Of a DNA stretch of 64,000 nt, positions 20,011 through 28,293 are shown piece by piece; positions within the stretch are counted from its first letter, which is position 1; the number at the start of each line of letters is the position of its first letter. The notes below the pieces were generated by a model that was given only the letters and a program-made list of their open reading frames with translations, was not told where the DNA came from and made no database searches. A program made the translations under genes and the position numbers. Source of the stretch: Pseudobacteroides cellulosolvens ATCC 35603 = DSM 2933 (GTDB lineage: Bacteria; Bacillota; Clostridia; Acetivibrionales; DSM-2933); contig NZ_LGTC01000001.1 of the NCBI RefSeq assembly GCF_001262605.1, positions 2,927,001 through 2,991,000 of the forward strand. Direction: 5' to 3'.

Positions 20011-20063
20011 ATTATATCTCAAATTTTCATAGCACTTTGTCACAATTTTTCAGCACTTTGTCA
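20011..20063 (-). promoter_or_regulatory. activator-type promoter with two 12-bp boxes (X-dockerin gene)
   Basis: On the minus strand two identical boxes TGACAAAGTGCT (20052-20063 and 20031-20042) are separated by 9 bases. Then come 14 bases and TATAAT (20011-20016). The proximal box replaces the -35 element. The 21-bp period places the boxes on one DNA face, as expected for a dimeric NarL-type regulator. The regulator gene itself begins 145 bases away in the opposite direction. Confidence 0.7.
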
Positions 20064-20113
20064 TAATTTTATTGTTATATCAAAAAAACATATGACAATC
20101 GTCAAATTTGAAA

Positions 20114-20142
20114 TTAACATTAACATGACTTTTTGATATACT
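20114..20142 (+). promoter_or_regulatory. promoter of the response regulator gene
   Basis: TTAACA (20114-20119), 17 bases and TATACT (20137-20142) lie 65 bases before the regulator ATG. This is a conventional sigma-A layout, separate from the box-type promoter that points the other way in the same gap. Confidence 0.5.
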
Positions 20143-20207
20143 AATATTATCTAAATTCGACATGTTTTTTATTTGATTTGGGAGATGAAAGGTGCGATAA
20201 AAAAGGT

Positions 20208-20867
20208 ATGATCAAGGTACTGGTTGCAGATGATGTTGCTATTCTTAGAAACAGTATAAAATTTATGTTAGAGGTAAATGAAGATATTGAAGTTGTTGGA
20301 ACAGCTTCAAACGGAAGGGAAGCATTTGAAAAGTGCTCGGAGCTAATGCCCGATATAGTGCTTATGGATCTTAGGATGCCTGATGTCGACGGTGTTGAAG
20401 GGACAGAGCTTATTAAAGAAAAGTATCCCCAAATAAAAGTAATGATATTGACTACATTTAAAGAGGAAGAAGATATTCAAGCTGCAATCGGAGGCGGAGC
20501 TGACGGATACATACTTAAGGATATAGAACCTGAAGAGCTTGCAGCAGCTATCAAAAATGCCTATAAAGGGTTTTATACAGTTCATAAAGATGCTTTCGAA
20601 TCCATAACAAGAAAAAGCAAAAAAAACAAGCAGGAAATCAATCCAGTTAAAGAGCTTGTTGACCAAGACGGCAAACCCCTTTTATCTTTACAGGATATTG
20701 AAATTATCAGGCATCTGGTCAATGGTAAAAGCTACAAGGAAATTTCAAAAGTAATGTATATTTCCGAAGGCCACATCAGAAACCAGATATCAAAGATCTT
20801 GAGAAAGCTGGATCTTTCAGATAGAATGCAACTTTCTCTTTTTGCTGTAAAAAACAAAATTATATGA
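20208..20867 (+). CDS. NarL/LuxR-family response regulator
   Basis: This 219-residue cytosolic regulator has a receiver domain (residues 1-120) with the acidic pair DD at 8-9, phosphoacceptor Asp54 in VLMDLRMPD, and Thr and Lys in the usual places (MILTTFKE, ILKDIEP). The C-terminal GerE/LuxR helix-turn-helix reads EIIRHLVNGKSYKEISKVMYISEGHIRNQISKILRKL. I chose the ATG at 20208 (MIKVLVADD, the standard family start) over an in-frame TTG ten codons upstream. Two HisKA_3-type kinases follow on the same strand. It is the probable binder of the tandem boxes upstream of the neighbouring secreted-protein genes. Confidence 0.93.
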   Translation: MIKVLVADDVAILRNSIKFMLEVNEDIEVVGTASNGREAFEKCSELMPDIVLMDLRMPDVDGVEGTELIKEKYPQIKVMILTTFKEEEDIQAAIGGGADGYILKDIEPEELAAAIKNAYKGFYTVHKDAFESITRKSKKNKQEINPVKELVDQDGKPLLSLQDIEIIRHLVNGKSYKEISKVMYISEGHIRNQISKILRKLDLSDRMQLSLFAVKNKII

Positions 20868-20870
20868 ATG

Positions 20871-20908
20871 TTACAAAATGCTGCTGAAATCATTACATTT
20901 GGCACTTG
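20871..20908 (+). promoter_or_regulatory. degenerate regulator box upstream of the kinase pair
   Basis: TTACAAAATGCT (20871-20882) matches the box TGACAAAGTGCT at 10 of 12 positions in the same orientation relative to the gene. The following bases through 20908 align, with one gap, to the segment 24845-24881 before the discoidin gene. No perfect TATAAT is found at the standard 14-base distance, so this is weaker than the two minus-strand sites. Confidence 0.35.
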
Positions 20909-21070
20909 AAAATATATATAAAAAGACGTATAAATAAAATAAGGTATGAATGCAAAATTATTGATTTTGTTTATGTCTGGAAATTAAAGTGTATGCCGCA
21001 CCGCAATTTCTCGTTATTGCAATAATTTAAAAATGATTATTGCAAAACATATAGTAAGGAATAGATTGAT

Positions 21071-22921
21071 ATGCCTAATCTAATAATAAATTATATACTC
21101 ATGGTTATCACTTTTATTTACGCTTCTGCATTATTTTGCAACATACATTTTAAAGCAAAAAGCAGAAAAGCTAAATTAAACTTATTGTTTTTACCTTTAT
21201 CAATAATCATCTTAACCACTGGATTTTTACTTGAGATTCCAACAAAATACACATTTAAATATTCATGGTTACAATGCATCTTTATATATACCGGTCTTTG
21301 TTTTATGGGTTATTCATGGTTAATCTTTTCTGTTTTTATTTCATCTAAAGAGAACAAAATGGCTTGTGACCTTATAGACATTAATAATTTTCATGAGAAA
21401 TTACTCTGTAAAATAAAACATAATTTGCCTCATATTAAAAAACATACTCATGTGCTTAATGCTATTGCATTAATTCCACCTGTTTTGATTCTTATCCTAA
21501 TCGTAACCAACCCGCTCCATGATTTACTATATATTCAGCCTCATGACTCTTATGAAATGAATTTTAATACCGAGTATGTATTCATCCTTCTTGTGGGTGG
21601 TGCTTATGTGCTGCTGGCTAATATTATACTTTTATATAAATTTTTAAGGAATACTGTTTTTTCTTTTAAGCTCAAAATTATTTTCCTCGTTGTTTTAGCT
21701 CTTATGCCAATTTCCTTCTATACCAGAATCTTTTATTTGAGCTACCTTGAAATAGTACCTGTTTGTTTACTTATAGGCTATCAAATCCTATTAAATACTG
21801 TATCCTTCAACTACAAACTCTTTGATATAGTCCCCAGGTCTATAGCATCAATTGTCCAAAATATGGAGCAATCCATTCTGGTAACAAACAAAAGGAATAC
21901 TATCGCAAACTTTAACACTTCGTTTACAATTTCCTTTGGAAATATGACAAATATTAAAGAATATGATCCTCTAGAGATATTTGCCGAAAAGTTAAAGCAA
22001 TCAATAGTTTTGGATGAGGAAAGCCATGATATACTAGATGCCATGTTTTGGGACATAGATAAAAACATATCAGGTAACATACACGTCCTTACTCCAGTTG
22101 ATAAATGGTATTTTGTATTAATACAAAATGTTGTGAACGGTAGGGGTAAAAAAATCGGAAAGCTGATTTCCTTTAATGACATTACAACAATACAAGATTT
22201 AAATCATAAACTGAAGAAAAAAAATTGTGAACTGGAAAAAATAAATCTGGAATTAAAAAATACAAATGAAAAAATTCTTAAACATACACTTATGGCTGAA
22301 GAGCTAGCTATAACAAGAGAAAGAAACCGAATATTAAGCGAGCTTCATGATTCTATAGGTCAGGCTTATACCAGCAATCTTGCCCTTGCAAGATGCACAG
22401 AAACATTTTTAATAAAAAACCGCAGAAAAGAAGCTTTAGACTCACTGGAAGAAATGTCTTCCACAACAAAGCAGTTGCTTTTTAATATGGCCTCTTCTGT
22501 AAATGATAAGGAATCCATTTTGCAACAGCCTCTTGAGGAAATACTGAACAAGCTGTTTAAATCCTACCGTAAGTCAGGCATAGCTATTCAATTTAAACTT
22601 AACACAGACGTAGAGATACTAGAGTATGGAATACGTCATAACATTTATAGGATTTGCCAGGAATCCATCAATAACTCGTTAAAACACGGCAAGGCTAAAA
22701 ACATATATATTTCAATTGAGCAATCAAACAATAAAATAATCCTTGAGGTTGCTGATGATGGAATAGGTTGTGACTTGGTACATAAGGGTATTGGACTAAA
22801 AGGGATAGAATACAGAATATCTGAAATTGGCGGTGAAGTATTTTTCATATCTGATAAATCCAAACAAAAAGTTTTTATTGTGAGAGCCAAAATACCTATA
22901 AGGAGGGAGTCAAATCTATGA
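21071..22921 (+). CDS. 7TM sensor histidine kinase (HisKA_3 type)
   Basis: This 616-residue membrane kinase has an N-terminal half with about seven hydrophobic segments (residues ~5-250), typical of N-terminal 7TM sensor regions. A PAS-like domain (~255-375) and a short coiled coil (~376-405) follow. Next is the dimerisation helix ERNRILSELHDSIGQ with phospho-accepting His426, then an HATPase domain with the N-box NSLKHGKAK and the G-box DDGIGCDL...GIGLKGI. HisKA_3 kinases pair with NarL-type regulators, and one is encoded just upstream. Its stop overlaps the start of the second kinase by four bases, so the two are made together and may form a heterodimer. Confidence 0.92.
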   Translation: MPNLIINYILMVITFIYASALFCNIHFKAKSRKAKLNLLFLPLSIIILTTGFLLEIPTKYTFKYSWLQCIFIYTGLCFMGYSWLIFSVFISSKENKMACDLIDINNFHEKLLCKIKHNLPHIKKHTHVLNAIALIPPVLILILIVTNPLHDLLYIQPHDSYEMNFNTEYVFILLVGGAYVLLANIILLYKFLRNTVFSFKLKIIFLVVLALMPISFYTRIFYLSYLEIVPVCLLIGYQILLNTVSFNYKLFDIVPRSIASIVQNMEQSILVTNKRNTIANFNTSFTISFGNMTNIKEYDPLEIFAEKLKQSIVLDEESHDILDAMFWDIDKNISGNIHVLTPVDKWYFVLIQNVVNGRGKKIGKLISFNDITTIQDLNHKLKKKNCELEKINLELKNTNEKILKHTLMAEELAITRERNRILSELHDSIGQAYTSNLALARCTETFLIKNRRKEALDSLEEMSSTTKQLLFNMASSVNDKESILQQPLEEILNKLFKSYRKSGIAIQFKLNTDVEILEYGIRHNIYRICQESINNSLKHGKAKNIYISIEQSNNKIILEVADDGIGCDLVHKGIGLKGIEYRISEIGGEVFFISDKSKQKVFIVRAKIPIRRESNL

Positions 22922-24774
22922 AACTTATAGAGTATTTTAAAATCAAAGATTTATTCTTTCCAGGGCAGTGGAACTTTAAAATTCCCGAAGACCTATTGTA
23001 CCCACAGCAAATTTCAGCCCTTTTACAGATTATAACTATTTTCATAGGCCTTTTTCTGATATCCTTTGTTTATCACAATGCCAAAAAGGACAATACTCTT
23101 AAAAGCTACATCTTCATGAATTTATCGATGATTGTTTGGACAATAGGACTTTCTTTTGAAAGTATCTCTAATTCAAGCACTCATTTAACTCGTTTTGCCC
23201 CTTTATGGTTTTCATATCTGGGAATTTGTGCAATGGGGCCTGGATGGCTAATATTCTGCTTGTTTCTAACTGAAAACAAATGGGTTGATAAACGCAAGAA
23301 TATTTTACTGTTATTTGTTCCCCATGGCATTTTTTATATTTTACTTATTACCAACTATTTTCATCAATTTATGTATATTGTTCCGCATAATGAGCGCAGA
23401 AGCTTTGGACCGGGATATTACACACTATTTTTTACAATTGCAGTCTATATTGTTGCCGGATTAGTACTTGTTGCAAAAAAGCAATATACAGATAAACAGA
23501 GAATACGACATATAATATTTTTTCTTGTTTTAATGGTACTAATGTTATTAGTGAATACCATTTTACAATTAATATTTAACTTGCAGATTGAGACAAAACC
23601 CCTTCTATTTGTAATCTTTTCGTCTCTGTTCTTCTTCTATGGTTCCTTACGCTACAACTTTTTTAGCATTATCCCTGTGTCTTTTTCATCATTAATACAC
23701 TCAATGGATGACGGTGTGCTTATACTGGACAGAGATTCCAATATAGTAGCTTTTAACAATTCACTCGAATGCCTTATATCAAATAAAGATGTTCTTAAGA
23801 AAGATACAAAAGTATCAGGGTTTGTAGAATATCTTAAAGAAATATCCCTTAAAACACCAGAAAGCTTACAATTACTTGATTCCATACTTTTTTCGGAATA
23901 TAAGTTTGACAATAATATTTTAAATATAAATAAAACAATGATTAAATTTTTAAAAGTTGACGTACAACATATTTCAAATAGAAAAGGACAATTATTGTCA
24001 ACGATTATAGTATTTTCAGATATAACAGAAATAAATAATTTGAATGGGGAACTGGAACACAAAAATACTGAAATATTATCCCTCAACAAAAAGCTTATGA
24101 AAGCTAATAAGGAACTCTTAAGGCAATCCCTCATTATAGAGGAAATAGCCATAACCAACGAGCGGAACAGGATACTAAAAGAGCTGTATAATTCTATCGA
24201 GGATACCTTCAAAGAGATTTTGCAGATAACAGAAATATGCAGAAAATCAATCATTAGCAACGATGGCAGTATTGAAGAAAATATCAAAAGAATGATTCAG
24301 ACTACAAAGAATGGATTAAACGAGATAAGAGATTCAATATATTATGAGAAAAACAAATTGATTGAAAACCAAATCTTTATTAAGACCCTTGAAAAGCTAT
24401 TAACAGGAAAAAGCCGTATGAATATCCAGATATATTTTGAGGGCGAAGAAATAGAAATCCCCCATCATATTCGATATGCGATTTATGTTACATGCCGCGA
24501 AGTTCTTGAGAATTCATGTGCTCAGCGTCAAGCAAAAACCGTGTACATAATTCTTCAATTGGGTGAATCAAGCTTAAATATGATTATAACAGATAACGGA
24601 AAAGGCATTGATGATTTTACATCTGATAAAGGATTAAAGGTTATTGAAAATCTATGCTATGAGTTGGGCGGAACAATAAATTACGGCTCATTAGATGAAG
24701 ATCAAGGCTTTTCACTTCACATGGAATTACCTTTGGTATCTCTCACAGACGTCAATGAATTGGAGAATATATGA
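22918..24774 (+). CDS. 7TM sensor kinase paralogue lacking the phospho-His (pseudokinase)
   Basis: This 618-residue paralogue has the same layout as the kinase it overlaps: seven N-terminal membrane segments, a PAS-like region, a coiled coil, a dimerisation domain and an HATPase. The dimerisation motif is intact except at the active site. Where the partner reads RILSELHDSIG this one reads RILKELYNSIE, so Tyr424 replaces the phospho-accepting His and Asn the following Asp. The HATPase keeps an N-box-like ENSCAQRQAK and the DNGKGI G-box. It may still bind ATP and phosphorylate its partner in trans, or act as a sensory subunit. The alternative is a decaying duplicate, but the frame is fully open. 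Confidence 0.88.
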   Translation: MKLIEYFKIKDLFFPGQWNFKIPEDLLYPQQISALLQIITIFIGLFLISFVYHNAKKDNTLKSYIFMNLSMIVWTIGLSFESISNSSTHLTRFAPLWFSYLGICAMGPGWLIFCLFLTENKWVDKRKNILLLFVPHGIFYILLITNYFHQFMYIVPHNERRSFGPGYYTLFFTIAVYIVAGLVLVAKKQYTDKQRIRHIIFFLVLMVLMLLVNTILQLIFNLQIETKPLLFVIFSSLFFFYGSLRYNFFSIIPVSFSSLIHSMDDGVLILDRDSNIVAFNNSLECLISNKDVLKKDTKVSGFVEYLKEISLKTPESLQLLDSILFSEYKFDNNILNINKTMIKFLKVDVQHISNRKGQLLSTIIVFSDITEINNLNGELEHKNTEILSLNKKLMKANKELLRQSLIIEEIAITNERNRILKELYNSIEDTFKEILQITEICRKSIISNDGSIEENIKRMIQTTKNGLNEIRDSIYYEKNKLIENQIFIKTLEKLLTGKSRMNIQIYFEGEEIEIPHHIRYAIYVTCREVLENSCAQRQAKTVYIILQLGESSLNMIITDNGKGIDDFTSDKGLKVIENLCYELGGTINYGSLDEDQGFSLHMELPLVSLTDVNELENI

Positions 24775-24842
24775 TTATTTTGATCTTACTGGCAATTTAT
24801 GGGTGATATCAGGGTATCAAGCTATAAGATTCAATAAAAATG

Positions 24843-24885
24843 TGACAAAGTGCAGCTCAATGTTATTACATTCGTCACTTGTAAT
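24843..24885 (+). promoter_or_regulatory. regulator box and inverted repeat upstream of the discoidin protein
   Basis: TGACAAAGTGCA (24843-24854) matches 11 of 12 bases of the box found before the giant-protein and X-dockerin genes, in the same orientation relative to its gene. An inverted repeat ATTACA (24865-24870) / TGTAAT (24880-24885) follows. A second box at the 21-bp phase is not evident. Confidence 0.4.
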
Positions 24886-24944
24886 GCCTCCAACCGTATG
24901 CTTCAATAGTAATATGATTTTTATTTAAGGTTTGGGAGGTAATT

Positions 24945-26927
24945 ATGAAAAAATTTCTAAAATCAAAAGTCTTAACAGCTATTCTTGGTATGCTGCTTTT
25001 ACTTCAATCTGTACCTAATACAGTATTTGCAGACACTTATATTACGCCATCAGAAGGCCAGAACATAGCATTAAATCGTCCTTCATCAGGTTCAGTTGCA
25101 TATTATTCACGTGGAAGTTATATTTCACAATACGGAACTTGGCCAGTAGATTCTTACAACAATGATACATCTTGTCTTGTAAACGGATATAAGGGAGATA
25201 ACGCGACTGTACCTTATAATAACAGTGGTATTCAGGGTGTAAGCTATAATGTTTGGTATCCCGTAGATTCTTCATCAGGGTATGCAGACATAGACCTTGG
25301 CAACAATTATTATATAAATAAAATTGTAGCATATATTCCCACTGATAGTGCAGGTGTATTAAGAGGAGTTGAGACATATTACAATAATCAATGGACGGGT
25401 ATAGACTTAAATAGCTGTACTATTGAAAAAACCCCAAAATACAAGGCTTATTACTTTAATCCTAGAATTGCAAGCAAAATAAGGGTTTATGGAAATTGGC
25501 TTTTTGAAATTGAAGTTTATTATACCAAATCAATAAATCGCTCAATTACTTTTCAAAACGGTATACCGGATGGTATGGTTCCATATACATTTAATAGTTT
25601 TGTTAAAAAATTTGGAACTGATCCACTTGAACAAATCAAGCAAGAGGCTATAGCCGGTATAAAGAAAGGTCTTGACGATGCAAATGCAAGATATGATATT
25701 ACATTTTCATATGTGCATTTTTTGCCTGAGACAGGGATTTTGCAGATATTAATTGATTTTGAAGTCCATTCTGTCGAATATGGTGTACTAAACCCTAGCA
25801 TGGATTCTCACATCAATCTGGAAATAAACTATGCCCTTGTAAGTAGTAACGATAATTTTTACCTCCAATTAGAAAATTACAATATCAATATTTATGCATT
25901 GGTAAATGAACCTTATACCCTGGTTCCAGGACTTAAAGACTATATCAATTCCAAGATCAAATCTGAGATAAGAAGCAAAATCACTTCAAAATTAGAAGAA
26001 AAGAGAGGTGAAATTATAAAGCTTCCAGAAGGCGAGAAAATTAATACTCCCCTGGAAAGCCCACAAAGAGTAGATAATGCATGGTGGAAGGCTAGAATCA
26101 CGAAAGAGCTTAACAGAGCGATTAACGATTATATGCCAACGAGTTATAACAAAAGTTTTACTGATTCTTATACCAAGCAATTCTTCGACAGTTTATCTAT
26201 TTATTTAAATATGGATGCAAGTTGTGATTTTCTTGACCTAAATAAATTTATTGCTTCATTTAAAGTAGGAATAAACGGTTCTATTTATGCAAAGGACAAA
26301 GGTGGTTCTAACTGGTCTGCCTCAACTTCTGGTGATATAACCTTCTTTTTAAGATTCTATGACGATCCCAAAACAAAAAGAATCTTCTTAAGCTTGGAAT
26401 ATGTAAATGTTTCTTATCCAAGTAATGACAAGGTATCCAAACAACTTTGTGATATGGTTGACGAACTTGCCGCAAAAATTAATAAATACATATATGAAGT
26501 TTACTGCTATTCGGAAAATTATGCATTAAAAAAACCCGCAACTGCTAGCAAATACCTTTCATATGAATCACCGGCAAATGCAGTAAATGGAACAATAGAC
26601 GATTTACATGACAAATGGTGTACAGGTTTTGGATATGGCTTTAACTCCTGGCTAACTGTGGACTTGGGTAAACAATGCAATATTTCACGCTGGAAGGTAG
26701 TACATGAAAAAGGCAGCGGAAATGGTTATAACTACACAACAAAAAATTTCAGATTCCAAGCAAGTAACGACGGCGTTAACTGGTATGACAAGGATGTGGT
26801 AACCAATAATACACAAGGAGTTACGGATAGATTGTTAAATCCTTTCTATGCCAGATACGTAAGGCTTTATATAGATGAAGGCGATTCAGATAATGTAGCT
26901 AGAATATATGAATTTCAGGTATTTTAA
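24945..26927 (+). CDS. secreted protein with discoidin-type binding domains
   Basis: This 660-residue protein has a classic signal peptide (MKKFLKSKVL..., cleavage near VFA-D29). Residues ~38-200 form a discoidin-like domain (NIALNRPSSGSV ... SSGYADIDLGNNYYINKIVAY). Residues ~205-520 are unassigned, rich in charged and aromatic residues and without obvious repeats. Residues ~522-660 are a clearer F5/8 type C domain (NYALKKPATAS ... SWLTVDLGKQCNISRWKVVH ... ARYVRLYIDEG). No dockerin or anchor is visible. It directly follows the kinase pair and has a regulator-like box upstream, so it is probably an output of that system. A sugar- or surface-binding role is inferred from the end domains. The start follows GGGAGG. 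Confidence 0.85.
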   Translation: MKKFLKSKVLTAILGMLLLLQSVPNTVFADTYITPSEGQNIALNRPSSGSVAYYSRGSYISQYGTWPVDSYNNDTSCLVNGYKGDNATVPYNNSGIQGVSYNVWYPVDSSSGYADIDLGNNYYINKIVAYIPTDSAGVLRGVETYYNNQWTGIDLNSCTIEKTPKYKAYYFNPRIASKIRVYGNWLFEIEVYYTKSINRSITFQNGIPDGMVPYTFNSFVKKFGTDPLEQIKQEAIAGIKKGLDDANARYDITFSYVHFLPETGILQILIDFEVHSVEYGVLNPSMDSHINLEINYALVSSNDNFYLQLENYNINIYALVNEPYTLVPGLKDYINSKIKSEIRSKITSKLEEKRGEIIKLPEGEKINTPLESPQRVDNAWWKARITKELNRAINDYMPTSYNKSFTDSYTKQFFDSLSIYLNMDASCDFLDLNKFIASFKVGINGSIYAKDKGGSNWSASTSGDITFFLRFYDDPKTKRIFLSLEYVNVSYPSNDKVSKQLCDMVDELAAKINKYIYEVYCYSENYALKKPATASKYLSYESPANAVNGTIDDLHDKWCTGFGYGFNSWLTVDLGKQCNISRWKVVHEKGSGNGYNYTTKNFRFQASNDGVNWYDKDVVTNNTQGVTDRLLNPFYARYVRLYIDEGDSDNVARIYEFQVF

Positions 26928-26936
26928 GTATTAGTT

Positions 26937-26971
26937 CTAATGGGAGCATCTCACAGTTATGCTCCCATTAG
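26937..26971 (+). terminator. hairpin after the discoidin gene
   Basis: A perfect 13-bp stem CTAATGGGAGCAT / ATGCTCCCATTAG with a 9-base loop lies 10 bases past the stop. The U-tract is poor (TCATATATA), so termination may be incomplete. It could also serve the convergent ADP-ribosylglycohydrolase gene. Confidence 0.6.
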
Positions 26972-27044
26972 TCATATATATGAATATTTGATAATAGCCT
27001 ACATATCTCACATTTGAAGTCAAACAAATTATGCAACGGCTCAT

Positions 27045-27953
27045 CTAATAGAATAATGACTCTTCTATTGGCTCTGTTGTATTGAGCCAGAGTGACGGTA
27101 TACCTTTAACTTCTGTATTTAATACAACAACACTACCAACAATTGCACAAGTTGTATCCCTGTCGCCTAATGCTGAAACGGTTTTCCATAAGGCTTCCTC
27201 ATAGTTGTTTCTGAAATGAGCTATGCACCATATGGCGAATGGAATCGTATCCTGAGCTGTAATCCTTGAGCCATTGCCTAAAACTGAAACAGCAAAATCG
27301 ATACTGGAATCTTTTGAAACCTGAAGTGCTTTACGAATACTATACTTGGTGTCGCTTTCAGGCATCTCATAGAATATCTTCTCAATAAACTCAGCAGCAT
27401 TCATTTCTTTTAATAATAGTTTATGCTCAAGAATAATGCCAGCTGCTAAAGCTACAGCAATTGCTCCAGCAATACCTTCCTCATTGAAGTGGGTAACTTC
27501 GGCGGAAAATCTGGCTTGCTCCTTTATCTTTTTTATATCATCATAAAAGTAAGCTCCTATAGGAGCAGCTCTCATTGCAGCACCATTGCCCATGGAGCCC
27601 ATTCCATCAAATGCTTTCCGGGAAGAAATCAGCCAACTCTCGCCAGAGCCAATAGACCGCAATATACTATGTGCTGTCCCGCCATATCCACGATGCCAAT
27701 CCTTTGAATAGTTATCAGCAAAAAGCTTTGCAAGCTTATCCTGACGGATCTCACCATACTGCTCTAAAGTTTTATATATTGCTATCCCCATTACTGTATC
27801 ATCAGTAAAATGCCAGAGTGGTGGCTTTAATTCACGTTTTGTAATTCTATCAAGAATTTGTTTTTCCTCACCGAAAAATGTTTCACCAAAGGCATCTCCA
27901 ACAGATAACCCAATTAGCGAAGTTTTAGCAAATTCAATTCTACTTAGATTCAT
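27045..27953 (-). CDS. ADP-ribosylglycohydrolase family protein
   Basis: This 302-residue cytosolic protein of the DraG/ARH family removes ADP-ribose from proteins or other targets. Metal-binding signatures are visible: GLSVGDAFGE near the N-terminus, HFTDDTVMGIA (~48-58), GNGAAMRAAPIGAY (~122-135), and ALGDRDTTCAIVGSVV (~260-275), whose two Asp complete the bi-magnesium site. It starts 16 bases after the end of the ATP-grasp gene with a GTGGAG ribosome-binding site and is the last gene of that operon. Substrate is unknown. The partner ATP-grasp gene has been broken by a transposon, so this gene may have lost its normal promoter. Confidence 0.92.
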   Translation of the reverse strand: MNLSRIEFAKTSLIGLSVGDAFGETFFGEEKQILDRITKRELKPPLWHFTDDTVMGIAIYKTLEQYGEIRQDKLAKLFADNYSKDWHRGYGGTAHSILRSIGSGESWLISSRKAFDGMGSMGNGAAMRAAPIGAYFYDDIKKIKEQARFSAEVTHFNEEGIAGAIAVALAAGIILEHKLLLKEMNAAEFIEKIFYEMPESDTKYSIRKALQVSKDSSIDFAVSVLGNGSRITAQDTIPFAIWCIAHFRNNYEEALWKTVSALGDRDTTCAIVGSVVVLNTEVKGIPSLWLNTTEPIEESLFY

Positions 27954-27969
27954 AATGTTTCACTCCACT

Positions 27970-28293
27970 TCAGTTTCTTTCTCTCATATAATTATTTATA
28001 CTTTTTACAATCTCTCCAATATCATGATCGTAAAAACCACTGTCATTAAAACAATTACACTCAATTATGTAGAAATTATCCCTTTTTAGGGCAACATCCA
28101 TAACAAACACATCATGAGGGTTATATACTTTACAACAATCCTCGGCAAATTGAATCATTTCATCTGGGATATCTTCACTATCAACAGACTTTTTCCCGTA
28201 AACACTATATCTGGATGATGAAACCACCTTTCCCTTAACAATTATATTTCTCCATTCCTTCTCAATTTGTTTTGGTTTACAAACTAGTATCAA
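27970..28293 (-). pseudogene. R2K/DUF4343 ATP-grasp enzyme, 3' part (disrupted)
   Basis: This is the C-terminal ~107 codons of an ATP-grasp ligase, separated from its N-terminal part (30181-30633) by an inserted transposon. Visible features are a basic EKEWRNIIVKGKVV strand, the SSRYS turn, FVMDVALKRD and the metal-binding YIIECNCFNDSGFYDHD, the signature of the DUF4343/R2K_3 group. An ATG inside the transposon at 28350 would yield a 126-residue chimera whose first ~19 residues are transposon-derived, but that product would lack half of the fold. Joining the halves directly restores one 258-codon frame, so the gene was intact before the insertion. Confidence 0.85.

Noticed and set aside
17978..20063. 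SigI-type promoters (known for cellulosome genes) at the two box sites
   Set aside because: The -10 is a plain TATAAT and no SigI-like -35/-10 pair is seen; an activator-type sigma-A promoter fits better.
20178..20207. TTG start for the response regulator
   Set aside because: It adds ten residues not typical of the family and has no ribosome-binding site; MIKVLVADD from 20208 is the normal start.
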